Positions 44,238 to 53,657 of a DNA stretch of 64,000 nt are shown piece after piece. The notes under the pieces were generated by a model that did no database searches, was not told where the DNA came from, and worked only from the letters and a program-made list of their open reading frames with translations. The stretch spans positions 1-64,000 of the forward strand of contig CAVSJA010000005.1 of NCBI GenBank assembly GCA_963728145.1, in the 5' to 3' direction. The stretch is from CAVSJA01 sp963728145. Lineage in GTDB: Bacteria; Bacteroidota; Bacteroidia; Chitinophagales; Chitinophagaceae. Numbering within the stretch: the stretch's first letter is position 1; each line of letters starts with the position of its first letter. Both the position numbers and the translations under genes were made by a program.

Positions 44238-45056
44238 ATGCGATTCGTCTACACTGTAGTAGTTGCTTCTTTAATTGGGTCCTGTTCTACAGGAAGGATG
44301 TTGCAAATTCCAAAGCCGTTAACCAATGGATTGTCCGGATCAGAATTCTATAAAACCACCACTTCAATGAAGTGGAATGAACGCGATCCTATCGCGGAAA
44401 GAGAAATTCTCGCAGGAAATATTCCGCCCTTTCTTAAGAAGCTGGTCCGGATCAAAACCTCAATCCTTGATTCCTCGAGTGGAAAAACAATCACAGCTGA
44501 GTATTGGGTAACTCCAGATTATCTATCCATCGGTAATTCGAATGATTGGGCAAGGATTCCACTCACACCAATGACTGCTCAAAGGATTGCTGATTCGCTC
44601 AATTGTTTTCTTCCAACTCGAAAAATGGTCAACGATATCTATCAGCAGGCAACGGTAAAACTTGAGCCAGTTCCGCTTTATGCATTTCGCGACAGTTCAA
44701 TTATTTTCTGGCATCATCATTTAATAATTGAAGGTCAAAGAAAGGGTAGGGAAGGATTGATAGCAGGTATTAAGAAAGATGTTGTGATCAGTGATAAATT
44801 GACGCGTGATCCAAAGAAAGATCGTGTAGCTATTTACGGATGGCACAAGCTAGACGGCAAACCTATCCAACCTTTATATACAGGACATGTAAACTGGTAT
44901 GTCGACTACAGCCACGGCATCCGCCTCGTCTCCCGCAAAATAAAAGTTGATCGAAAATGGATGGATTATACTGAAGTGATGAAAGATCCTGTACTAAGAC
45001 GATTATTGTGCGATGAAGAAGCATGCGATGTTACGAGCTACCCCCTGTCCCCCTAA
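44238..45056 (+). CDS. Lipoprotein of unknown function
   Basis: 272 residues; lipobox VVASLIGSCST (Cys ~16). The rest is soluble, with LAGNIPPFLKKLVRIKTS, EYWVTPDYLSIG, RMPLTPMTAQ-like RIPLTPMTAQRIADSLNCFLPTRKMVNDIY and TGHVNWYVDYSHGIRLVSRKI. These look conserved (histidines and a 'W.VDYSHG' motif as in hydrolase-type families), but I cannot name the family. The last codons (SYPLSP-stop) come from an inserted CCCCCTAAAGGGGG-type repeat, so the original C-terminus was probably different. Confidence 0.75.
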   Translation: MRFVYTVVVASLIGSCSTGRMLQIPKPLTNGLSGSEFYKTTTSMKWNERDPIAEREILAGNIPPFLKKLVRIKTSILDSSSGKTITAEYWVTPDYLSIGNSNDWARIPLTPMTAQRIADSLNCFLPTRKMVNDIYQQATVKLEPVPLYAFRDSSIIFWHHHLIIEGQRKGREGLIAGIKKDVVISDKLTRDPKKDRVAIYGWHKLDGKPIQPLYTGHVNWYVDYSHGIRLVSRKIKVDRKWMDYTEVMKDPVLRRLLCDEEACDVTSYPLSP

Positions 45057-45208
45057 AGGGGGAACCCAGGTCAATCATGCTAATAAAACACAGTGACTCT
45101 GTTTGACGAAATAATCAAAAGGAATTTTTAATTATATAATTGAGGAATGATACCGTTTTGTTAAGGGTGTGGACCTAAGTTCCCCCTTTAGGGGGTCAGG
45201 GGGTGTGG
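45041..45208. repeat. Long inverted repeat (CCCCCTAAAGGGGG type) overlapping a stop codon
   Basis: Left arm about 45041-45076 (ACCCCCTGTCCCCCTAAAGG and onward to CCCAGGTC). Right arm about 45168-45208 (GTGGACCTAAGTTCCCCCTT and onward to CAGGGGG). The arms are complementary over some 30 bp. Each arm itself contains a CCCCCTAAAGGGGG palindrome. The lipoprotein stop at 45054-45056 lies inside the left arm. Confidence 0.85.
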
Positions 45209-45219
45209 GCTGGGTTGGC

Positions 45220-47142
45220 CTACCGTATAATCGTAACCGACCCCGTCATAGGCGGCTCCTTAGGTATCTTCATATCGATTCTCCAATAATAAGTACCCAC
45301 AGGCAATGGAGTTCCATTCCTTGTACCATCCCATGGCCGTACATAACCTTTGCTTCGGTAAACCAATTGGCCGTATCGGTTGAATACTTCTGTCAGTGCT
45401 TCATCGAATAATTCCAGCGGTTCAATGATCCAGGTATCATTTATTCCATCACCGTTTGGAGTAAACGCATTTGGAACCAATACTCTTTCATACACTTTAA
45501 CCACGGTCGTATCTACATGTACGCCACAACCTCTTCTAGACTCTGCATGTAATATATACGGCATGGTTGCCGGTGGATTTGCCACCGGTTTCAACAAGCC
45601 AACCGAGCTGAGATAAGTTGAAGGAGTCCAATAATAATTTACATCGGTTCCTTTCACCGAACCAATTAGCGTTGTTGGTATTCCAATCCGTGTTTTCCTG
45701 TCAGGACCTGCATTGGCTATCGGTTTCTTCCAGACATTCACTCTTTGTTTGGCTGAATCATAACATCCGTATTGATTAAAGACTACAAGCGTGTAAACGG
45801 TCGTATCAACAGGTGCGGCATATGGGTTGTAAACCGTATCCGGGTAAGTATTATTTGAACCACTCCAAAAATATCTTGTTCCTCCTGCACCAAACAATCG
45901 CACACTATCCCCTTCGCAAATAGTTTGATCTGGTCCTACTGATGCGGTTGCAGCAGGATAGACTGAGAGATTTGTTGAATCAGAATCGGTACACCCACGG
46001 AAATCAGTAACCGTAACTTTGTACCAGCCTGCATCAGTGAACTGGATATTCGGGAGCGCTGGTGCCTGGCTGGTTGAAGACCATCCATTCGGACCGGTCC
46101 AGAAATACGTTGAACCGCCGGCTGCAAACATCTCTACTGTTGAGCCGTAACATCCAAAAACATAGTTGGTGACCTGTGCATCGGGCGCAGATATCGTGAT
46201 TGCAATTCTTTGCGTAGAAAGGCGACAGGAAACGGAATTGATATTTCCCGCTTCGGCGATCAACATGCGATAATAGAATATACCGCCACCACTTGGAGGA
46301 CGGATATATGTACTCGAGGTAGCACCGGGAATATCTGAAAAGTTTACTCCATCCAAACTGGTTTGCCACTGGAACATTGGGTTGGCATAGATGCCGGGTG
46401 AATAGGAAGCTGTCAAGATGAAGGTCTTGTTTTCAGCCAGGCAGGAACCAATCACATTTTGGCTATCCCCATTAACCAATGCAGTTATCTGCGGACCGCA
46501 GGCCCTGAAAGTAATATCATCGATCGCAATATCATTTCCGCAGCCGCCAGGTGCATTATTTCTTAACCTGATTACAACGTTCGACGTGCCTGCCGGTGTA
46601 ATAAAATAAGTTCCATATTGTTTCCAGCGAACAACGTCCTCAGTAGGTATATCTCCGCTATGATAAGTTTGAAGGACCGTACCTGTCAGGGTTTCAACCG
46701 TGAAAGTGAGATTCGGAAGAATTGGAGCGCTGCCGCAAGCAGATGGCTTCACCATATTGACGATCCATGTCGCGAATTCATAATTGGTATTTGGACAAAG
46801 GCCAAAGATCGTATCAACATAAAACACTCCTGGCTGAGTGGAAGCATTGATCAGTAAGTTGAATCCCTGCGCATCGTCCGGCGTATGATCTCCAACGAGA
46901 GTATGCCAGGAACCGCCAAAACAATTAAAGGTTAAATTATTGAGTGTGTATTCACCATCATTTGGACAACCGGATGGAACATAGTTATAACTGATCTTAT
47001 TGGATGGGAGAGGAGGGCCGGGATTGCTCCCCGTGCCAAAAGTAATGGCAACAACAGGGTCGCCGAGGCTACCTGTGCAAAGTTGGGCTTTCAGGGTATA
47101 ACACAGGGTTAAGAACGATATAAGCAAAAAAAGAACCTTCAT
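45220..47142 (-). CDS. T9SS type B sorting-domain protein (gliding-associated C-terminal domain)
   Basis: 640 residues, secreted (signal about 1-19). A carbohydrate/adhesion-like N-terminal domain (GSWHTLVGDHTPDDAQGFNLLINAS ... NNAPGGCGNDIAIDDITFRACGP, ~70-215) is followed by several Ig/PKD-like modules (GGSTYFWTGPNGWS, GDSVRLFGAGGTRYFWSG, YYWTPSTYLSSV). The type B C-terminal domain follows: VPNAFTPNGDGINDTWIIEPLELF ... EVFNRYGQLVYRSKGYVRPWDGTRNGTPLPVGTYYWRIDMK. It would be exported and anchored by type IX secretion, consistent with the SprE/PorW-like gene. Confidence 0.93.
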   Translation of the reverse strand: MKVLFLLISFLTLCYTLKAQLCTGSLGDPVVAITFGTGSNPGPPLPSNKISYNYVPSGCPNDGEYTLNNLTFNCFGGSWHTLVGDHTPDDAQGFNLLINASTQPGVFYVDTIFGLCPNTNYEFATWIVNMVKPSACGSAPILPNLTFTVETLTGTVLQTYHSGDIPTEDVVRWKQYGTYFITPAGTSNVVIRLRNNAPGGCGNDIAIDDITFRACGPQITALVNGDSQNVIGSCLAENKTFILTASYSPGIYANPMFQWQTSLDGVNFSDIPGATSSTYIRPPSGGGIFYYRMLIAEAGNINSVSCRLSTQRIAITISAPDAQVTNYVFGCYGSTVEMFAAGGSTYFWTGPNGWSSTSQAPALPNIQFTDAGWYKVTVTDFRGCTDSDSTNLSVYPAATASVGPDQTICEGDSVRLFGAGGTRYFWSGSNNTYPDTVYNPYAAPVDTTVYTLVVFNQYGCYDSAKQRVNVWKKPIANAGPDRKTRIGIPTTLIGSVKGTDVNYYWTPSTYLSSVGLLKPVANPPATMPYILHAESRRGCGVHVDTTVVKVYERVLVPNAFTPNGDGINDTWIIEPLELFDEALTEVFNRYGQLVYRSKGYVRPWDGTRNGTPLPVGTYYWRIDMKIPKEPPMTGSVTIIR

Positions 47143-47292
47143 TTATTTTATCAAGATAGGCGGTGTCAAAAATAGTCATTCAACGTTGATAAACCTTACT
47201 CCCGATGTTTCGTCCCGAAGCTTCGGGATACGATTCCTTATATTTGCCCGTTGCAAAAAACTCAGACAATCGTTGACCGCTAAAACGCTGCT

Positions 47293-48115
47293 ATGCTGAA
47301 TCTTATTGAACAGTTAAATGAGACAGTATCATACATAAAAACTATTTACCCCTATACGCCGGATGCAGGAATTGTGTTGGGCAGCGGCCTGGGAGATTTT
47401 GCAAAGGAGATCAAGATAACAGCCGAGATCGAATACAAGAAAATACCGCATTTTCCTGTTTCAACCGTCGAAGGCCACAAAGGCAAGCTCATTTTCGGAG
47501 AGCTGGAAGGCAAAAGAGTTGTGGCGATGGCTGGCCGCTTCCATTATTATGAAGGATATTCTGCAAGAGAAGTCACTTTTCCCATCCGTGTAATGCACCG
47601 ATTAGGAATAAAGACACTATTTCTTTCCAATGCAGCGGGATCTGTTCACCCGGATTACAAAGTAGGCGACTTGATGATCATTCGTGACCATATAAGTTTT
47701 GGAACCGAGAATCCATTGATGGGAAAAAATTATGATGAACTGGGCCCAAGATTTCCGGATATGAGCGAGCCCTATGACAAGGGTTTGATCAAAAAAGCAA
47801 AAACCATTGCGAAGGATATAGGAATAAAGATTCATGAAGGGGTATATTTTGTAGTAACCGGTCCAACATTCGAGACAAGGGCGGAATATAAGATGATTCA
47901 TATTCTGGGTGGAGATGTGGTTGGAATGAGCACTGTACAGGAGAATATCGTCGCAGTCCATATGGGCCTGCCCGTATTCGCCGTGAGTGTTGTTACCGAT
48001 ATTGGAATCAGGGAAGACGACAATGTGATCACGCATGAAGAAGTGCTGCGAGGCCGCAAGGGCAGCAGAACCGAAGCTTGCCGCCTTGTTTAAGAAGATG
48101 ATTTCGACGATTTGA
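47293..48115 (+). CDS. Purine-nucleoside phosphorylase (C-terminus frameshifted)
   Basis: Trimeric PNP of the NP-I family; splits (deoxy)inosine and guanosine to base and ribose-1-phosphate. Motifs: DAGIVLGSGLGDFAKEI, HFPVSTVEGHKGKLIFG, AGRFHYYEGYSAREVTFP, FLSNAAGSVHPDYKVGDLMII and GPTFETRAEYKMI. As read it ends at 48093 with RGRKGSRTEACRLV. Deleting one base at about 48049 gives the usual ending EEVL-EAARAAEPKLAALFKKMISTI with a TGA at 48113-48115, so I extend the gene to there (about 273 residues). The stop is directly followed by GAACAG-word repeats. Confidence 0.93.
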
Positions 48116-48305
48116 TCGGAGGAACAGTAGAACAGATGAACAGATGAACAGCAGAACAGCAGAACAGCGGAACAGCAGAACAGCGGAACAGCAGAACAAT
48201 AGAAGAATAGAACAGGTTATCAACCTTATCTACCTTGTCAACCTTGTCAACCTTATCAACCTTGTCAACCTTGTCAACCCTATCAACCCTATCAACCCTA
48301 TCAAC
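48116..48305. repeat. Two adjacent tandem arrays: GAACAGCAG words, then CAACCTTGT words
   Basis: 48116-48213 holds about ten 9-bp units of the GAACAG(C/A)(A/G)G type. 48215-48305 holds about ten 9-bp units CAACCTTGT/CAACCTTAT/CAACCCTAT. Neither has an inverted partner in the gap. The first array starts with TCGGAGGAAC right after the purine-nucleoside phosphorylase stop, the same junction as after sucC. Confidence 0.9.
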
Positions 48306-48381
48306 CAGAAACTATTAACACTACTATAAACAAAGCAACACGCGTAATTCGCTAAATTGGCGGCTTCAATTCGAACAGCTA

Positions 48382-50399
48382 GTGAAGAAATTTTACACAA
48401 CAACCCTATTGTTCTTCTGTATTCAGGCTGTTTTGTATGCACAGGATGAAGGGATCGGCGGCTACAGGGGCTGGGTAACCAGTTCAGGGGAGGCTCCCAG
48501 GGAGGAAAGGCGGATAGTCTCAAACATCGGTCGGGACTTGAAGATTCAATCACAATAAATCTCCGTTATCTAGATACAAGCAGGCTTCAAAAATTCGATT
48601 CTTCGATCACTGATTTTACAAAAAGACTTCCCCTTCCATGGAGCTATGTTCATCTCGGAAACCTCGGGAATGCAGCTCGCAATCTCATTTTCACTCCAAT
48701 GCTTGAATCGGGTTGGGATCATGGTTTTCACGCATACGATATTTATAGCTTAACGATTCCTTCGATACGTTTTTACAACACAACAAGACCTTATACGGAA
48801 ATTGGCTATATGCTGGGTAGTCATGCAGAGCAAATGATCTCGCTGCTGCATACGCGTAATATTAAACCTAACTGGAATGCATCGGCGCAGTACAGGATGA
48901 TCAATGCCCCGGGTTACTTTCAAAATCAGAATACCAATCATAGTTACTACAATTTCAATTCATGGTATGTGTCGAAGAACAAGCGATACCAGAATTATTT
49001 TATAGCGATTGGAAATAAGCTTCAGTCGGGGGAGAATGGAGGTATTCGAAGTGATGCGGATTATCTTGATAGCTCGTCGTATGACGACCGGTTCAATATT
49101 CCAGTAAATCTTGGAAATGGTACAGCCTCTTCAAGAAATTTCTTTACCACCACGATCATAACCGGAACCTTTTTTACGCAAGGAAAATTTCTGATGCGTC
49201 AATCCTATGATATCGGACAAAAGGATTCTCTTGTAGTAAATGACACCACAGTTATTCCTTTGTTCTATCCCCGCTTGCGATTCGAACATACGATCAACTA
49301 CAACACTTATAAATATCGGTTCAAGGATTTCGGTGCTGATAGCGCTTATTATTATGATGCGTACAAATTTGCATTTGACAAGCCCAAAGATTCCGTATTC
49401 CGCCAGGATTTTTGGAAGGAATTGGTGAATGATTTTTCATTGTACACGTTCCCTGATGCAAAAAACCCGCAACAATTCCTCAAGGTCGGCGCCACCTTAC
49501 AAAACCTGAAAGGTGATTTCGATACGGGACTTAGAAAAAATGATTACTATAATTTCTTTGTGCACGGTGAATACCGCAACAAGTCAAGGAACCAGAAATG
49601 GGATATTGAAGCAGTTGGTAAATTTCACGTGACCGGTTTGAATGCAGGGGATTACAATGTAGACATCAGTTTAAAAAGACTGTTAAGTAAAAAGCTCGGC
49701 TACCTTCAGGTAGGATTCGCGAATGTAAATCGTACTCCTTCGTTTGTGTTTGATCCAATCAGCAGCTTTTACCTTGATACAATTCATTCATTGAATAAGG
49801 AAAACATCACACGGATCTATGGATCATATGACGTTCCTCAACAAAAACTAAAACTTTCCGGAAGCTATTATTTATTGAGCAACTATACTTATTACACGGA
49901 CTTTTATCATTTCCAACAGGCGTCTGCAATATTCAATGTGTTGCAATTGAGTGCGGAAAAAGAATTCAGGTTAAGTAAGAAATGGATCTGGCGAACCTGG
50001 TTGGTCGTGCAACAAAAAGCAGGCGAGGCACAAGTAAACTTTCCATTTTTTACAACCCGCAACCAGATCGGGTATGATGGAACGCTTGGTTTCAAGAATC
50101 TGCGGATCAGCATGGGCTTTGAGGTAAGGTATTTTACACCGTATAAGGCTAATGACTATTCTCCGCTGCTTGGTCAATTTAATAACCTTGACACTGTTAA
50201 GATCAGCATGAAGCTACCTGAATTAGGGGCTTATGTTCATTTCCGTATCAAGAGCTTTACCTGTTATGCCAGGGTAGAGAACCTGAATTCACTCCAGTTC
50301 AGCCCTTTTGGGTTTACACGGAATAATGTGTTGACGCCTAATTATCCATCTCCGGGCTTGCAGATACGAGTGGGAATATTTTGGAGTTTTGTGAATTAA
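48382..50399 (+). CDS. Putative porin, outer-membrane beta-barrel (frameshifted near the N-terminus)
   Basis: The start is probably GTG 48382 (MKKFYTTTLLFFCIQAVLYAQ, signal peptide). The frame is lost between about 48449 and 48480 and continues in another frame from NQFRGGSQGGKADSLKHRSG through DSSITDFTKRLPLPWSYVHLGNLGNAARNL to the end at 50399. A one-base deletion or two-base insertion is implied, unlike the +1 cases elsewhere. About 670 residues, the pattern of the large putative-porin family of Bacteroidota: WDHGFHAYD, RFYNTTRPYTEIGYMLG and a C-terminal strand GLQIRVGIFWSFVN. Confidence 0.85.
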
Positions 50400-50536
50400 C
50401 CAGGCACCCAGAGGTGGATTCTTACTAATACTGAGATTAGTATATCTGTTAAATTGTTAAGTTGGTGGTCTAAAAAGCACTATTGGAAGAACGGAAGTTT
50501 GAGAGTCCCGATTTCCGGCTTATTTTTGCCTTGTCA

Positions 50537-50920
50537 ATGAAAAAGGCTGTAATCGCAATATTGGCCCTCTTTTATATAGTAACTGCAAGTGGTATTGTGG
50601 TTAATCTGCATTACTGCATGGGTCAGCTTGCATCCGTTGATTATGGTACCGAAACAAACGAAACATGCGGAAAATGTGGGATGAAGGATACTCCTGGTTG
50701 CTGTGAGACAGAATCCAAAGTAGTGAAGGTCCAGGATGAACACCAATGGGCGAAAGCCGGAATGGAGATAGCTCAATTAACCGCCATCTTACCGCAATTT
50801 GAAATTGGTTTAAGCACCCTTCTTCAGGGCGAAGAAAAATATTCTAATCCTCTTTATTATCCACCGCCCGATTCAATGGGCAATGCTGTTTACTTAGCAA
50901 ATTGTGTTTTCAGGATTTGA
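50537..50920 (+). CDS. Cys-rich 'HYC' membrane/periplasmic protein (metal-related)
   Basis: 127 residues from ATG 50537 (MKKAVIAILALFYIVTASG); the longer frame's first 18 residues are upstream sequence. A signal anchor is followed by NLHYCMGQLASVDYG, then ETCGKCGMKDTPGCCETES, six cysteines in two pairs plus a CC. Such HYC/CGxC/CC proteins are common in Bacteroidota next to HMA-domain copper genes, as here (80 bp downstream). Proposed copper or heavy-metal handling; inferred from context and Cys pattern. Confidence 0.75.
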   Translation: MKKAVIAILALFYIVTASGIVVNLHYCMGQLASVDYGTETNETCGKCGMKDTPGCCETESKVVKVQDEHQWAKAGMEIAQLTAILPQFEIGLSTLLQGEEKYSNPLYYPPPDSMGNAVYLANCVFRI

Positions 50921-50999
50921 TTTCAGGTTTGATCATTTCCATTGTCTCCAAATGCGGGATGATGATTGTCTCATTATTATCTGAATTCAAACTAAAATC

Positions 51000-51557
51000 A
51001 TGAAAACACAAAACCTCCTAATATTAAGTTTATCTCTTTTTGTTTTCTCAACAACCGCATCAGCGCAGTTCAAGAGCGCAAGCTTACAGGCAGCGGGCTT
51101 GACTTGTGCAATGTGTACAAAGGCCATCAATAATTCAGTTGAGGAATTATCATTCGTAAAAAAAGTTGATGTCGATATCAAGTCTTCCACTTTCGTCATA
51201 GAATTTAAAGAAGGTGTAAATGTTGATGTGGATGCACTAAAGAAAGCTGTTGAAGAAGCAGGCTTTTCAGTTGCTAAGTTGAAACTCAAAGGAAATTTTG
51301 ACAAGGTAGCTGTGAAGAACGATGCGCATGTTGAGATAGACGGAAAGACCTTTCATTTCCTGAATATAAAAGATCAGACACTGAATGGCGAAAAGACACT
51401 TACTGTGGTAGACAAGAATTATGTTAGTGCAAAAGAGTTCAAGAAATTCGCTTCAGCGACAAAAATGGAATGTGTGCAGACCGGGAAAGCTGCGTCTTGT
51501 TGTAAGAAAGAAGCCGCAGATAACAATACCCGCATTTATCACGTCACACTAGGTTAA
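51000..51557 (+). CDS. Secreted heavy-metal-associated (HMA) domain protein
   Basis: 185 residues, signal peptide 1-22 (ending TTASAQ). HMA domain ~23-95 with the metal site AGLTCAMCTKAINNSVEEL (CxxC) and the usual beta-alpha-beta-beta-alpha-beta spacing. A second domain follows (HVEIDGKTFHFLN ... LTVVDKNYVSAKEFKKF) ending in ECVQTGKAASCCKKEA, which adds a second cysteine site. Likely a periplasmic Cu(I)/heavy-metal carrier. It is separated from the thioredoxin gene by a GC-rich hairpin. Confidence 0.9.
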   Translation: MKTQNLLILSLSLFVFSTTASAQFKSASLQAAGLTCAMCTKAINNSVEELSFVKKVDVDIKSSTFVIEFKEGVNVDVDALKKAVEEAGFSVAKLKLKGNFDKVAVKNDAHVEIDGKTFHFLNIKDQTLNGEKTLTVVDKNYVSAKEFKKFASATKMECVQTGKAASCCKKEAADNNTRIYHVTLG

Positions 51558-51565
51558 TTCATCAG

Positions 51566-51616
51566 AGCGTCCCATCCCCGTCCCGGCTTAGCCGGGACGT
51601 GACGGGACGCTTCTTA
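51566..51616 (+). terminator. GC-rich stem-loop
   Basis: AGCGTCCCATCCCCGTCCCG, GC and TTA loop, then GCCGGGACGTGACGGGACGC: about a 20-bp imperfect stem, followed by TTCTTAATTATTT. It lies 9 bases after the HMA gene and 11 before the thioredoxin gene, so it may attenuate rather than stop the operon. Confidence 0.6.
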
Positions 51617-51626
51617 ATTATTTAAG

Positions 51627-52106
51627 ATGAAATTCCTTGTTACCATACTGGTGTTTACTTTATGCTCAACTTTTATTTATGCTCAACCAAAGATTGGTGA
51701 GCAGGTTCCTGATATAGTATTGAAGGATAACAATGGCGTAACGCAAAAGCTTTCGGAGCTGAAAGGAAAAGTAGTGTTGATTGATTTTTGGGCTTCCTGG
51801 TGTTCGCCATGCCGTTGGTCAAACAGGGAACTGAGAAATTTGTACAGTGACTATAAGAATAAGGGATTCGAAATATTTGCGATCAGTCTCGACAAAAATG
51901 AAGCGGACTGGAAGAAGGCTATCAATGCTGATAAGATAAAATGGATGCAGGTATCTGAACCAGGAGGATGGGATGCATCGGTTGCACTCGCCTGGAAGAT
52001 TGAAGCGCTACCCGCATCTTTCCTTATCGATAAGGAAGGAAAAATAATAATGCTTGATCCTGGCAAGAAGCAATTGGAAGCTGAATTGAAAAAACTTCTT
52101 CCATGA
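51627..52106 (+). CDS. TlpA-like thioredoxin-fold protein
   Basis: 159 residues, signal peptide about 1-19. Thioredoxin core: KLSELKGKVVLIDFWASWCSPCRWSNRELRNLY (CSPC active site, ~52-55) and the cis-Pro region EALPASFLIDKEGKII. A periplasmic disulphide reductase/oxidase of the TlpA/ResA type, fitting a locus of Cys-rich metal proteins whose thiols need maintenance. It overlaps the next gene by 4 bp (ATGA). Confidence 0.9.
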   Translation: MKFLVTILVFTLCSTFIYAQPKIGEQVPDIVLKDNNGVTQKLSELKGKVVLIDFWASWCSPCRWSNRELRNLYSDYKNKGFEIFAISLDKNEADWKKAINADKIKWMQVSEPGGWDASVALAWKIEALPASFLIDKEGKIIMLDPGKKQLEAELKKLLP

Positions 52107-52937
52107 AGATTTTATTCACAGCATTCTTTTCCATCTTTATTTGGGTTGGAGTAAAGGCACAGGAATTATATGTTTTCACCGAGCCCGCATCTAATATGCC
52201 TGCGCATTCGATCAGTGCAAAGTATAATGGCAAATTCCTGGAGAACCTTCATTCAGGTGGATTCGAGCAAAGGCATAGTCCCGAGATCATGTTTGGATTG
52301 AGCAAGAAATGGATGGTTCACGTGTCCGGCAGCTTTTCAGATATGTATTCATCCAATCTCAGGTGGGAAAGTGTAAAGCTCTATGCGAAATACCGTTTTC
52401 TTTCTTCGGATGATGTACATCGTCATTTTCGGATGGCTGCTTTTGTACAGGGATCCTATTCAAGAAACCAACCATTCTATAATGAGTTAAGTCTGGATGG
52501 AGACCAAAGCGGCGTGCAATTAGGACTAATTGCAACGCAATTAATAAATAAACTTGCGGTATCGGCCACGGTGAGCAGTGTGCAAGTGCTACACGAGGAG
52601 CGATGGGATGGTTATCCCAACCCTTACCCATTCAAGGCAATTGATTATACATTTTCCGCAGGTTATTTAGTCCTTCCATTCAATTACACGAGTTATAATC
52701 AAACCAATCTCAATATCTATGTTGAATTGCTGGGTCAACAGACCTATGATCCCCGCCTTTATTACATCGATCTCGCACCGGCAATTCAATTGATCTTTAA
52801 CAGCAATACCAAATTAAATATCGGATACCGTTTCCAGCTCAGGAGGCGATATGCAACACCGGATGGCCGAGAAGAGTTGGCAGGTTGGATTGGAAAGAAC
52901 GTTTTTGAATGCGTTGAAGAAGAAGAAGGGTAAATGA
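52103..52937 (+). CDS. Outer-membrane beta-barrel protein of the metal locus (C-terminus frameshifted)
   Basis: Signal peptide about 1-20 (ending VGVKAQ). Mature part is a barrel: VFTEPASNMPAHSISAKYNGKF, ISLSGSFSDMYSS-like VHVSGSFSDMYSSN, KLYAKYRFLS. The frame as read ends at 52933 with an odd acidic tail (FECVEEEEG). Deleting one base near 52844-52847 gives GYRFQL-SGDMQHRMAEKSWQVGL then ERTFLNALKKKKGK and a stop at 52935-52937, a normal barrel end. Translationally coupled to the thioredoxin gene. Related barrels accompany HMA/HYC genes elsewhere in the phylum; role unknown. Confidence 0.78.
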
Positions 52938-53657
52938 ATCACAGTGCATTGACGCCCAGGACGACTAATTCTTGACCACGACAATCGCCGCGGATGTTGG
53001 TTGCTACCAAGATTTGACCCCTTCGGGGTCATTCTAGAAATTCAGGATCGGTAAAACAATAGCCCTGACGGTATTGAATCATTGTATTCTTGATTCATGA
53101 AATCACATTTTGCAAATATTCAAGTTGATTTTACTTTGGAATGACCCCGAAGGCCTGCCTTGTGGGTGTCCAATCTTCAAAGAAATCTAATCTGTGTCCA
53201 CAACATTCTGCATTGAATCAAATTTTGCAAACATCAATTCGACTTTGCCTTGGAAGTGACCCCGAAGGGGGGTCAAATCTTGGTAGCATAATGCAGCAAG
53301 TTTTTGAGGACCCCGAAGGGGTCCAACCTTGCGACACATTAGTCCATTGGGGGATTGAAGGTATATCGCATACCAAATTCTACAGTCAGAAACTCAACAT
53401 TGTTAAATACAAAGCGATGCTGTATTAAATTATTTTGTTCGCTTGATTCATGAAAGCACTTTGTATCGATTTCGTTTCTTGCTTCGTATTGAATCAGTAG
53501 CAACCTAATTTGCTCGCGATGTTGGACCCCTTCGGGGGTCCTCAAAAATTTTATTACGATTTGCTACCAAGATTTGACCCCTTCGGGGTCGTTCCAGAAA
53601 CCTGGGATCGCTAAACTGATAGACTGACGGAATTAATTTTTTTTGTTCCTTTGAATA
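52938..53657. repeat. 720-bp gap with at least five GACCCC/GGGGTC palindromic repeats
   Basis: Cores: GACCCCTTCGGGGTC at about 53015-53029, TGACCCCGAAGGCC at about 53142, TGACCCCGAAGGGG at about 53258, GACCCCGAAGGGGTCC near 53310, GGACCCCTTCGGGGG near 53525 and GACCCCTTCGGGGTC near 53576. Flanks are partly shared: TTGCTACCAAGATTTGACCC, CATTCTAGAAATTCAGGATCG and TTGATTCATGAAA(T/G)CA occur more than once and in both orientations. The open frame at 53141-53428 reads through the repeats and is not a gene. Confidence 0.85.

Noticed and set aside
53141..53428. 95-residue open frame in the repeat gap
   Set aside because: Reads through several GACCCC palindromes; the apparent protein is repeat-derived.
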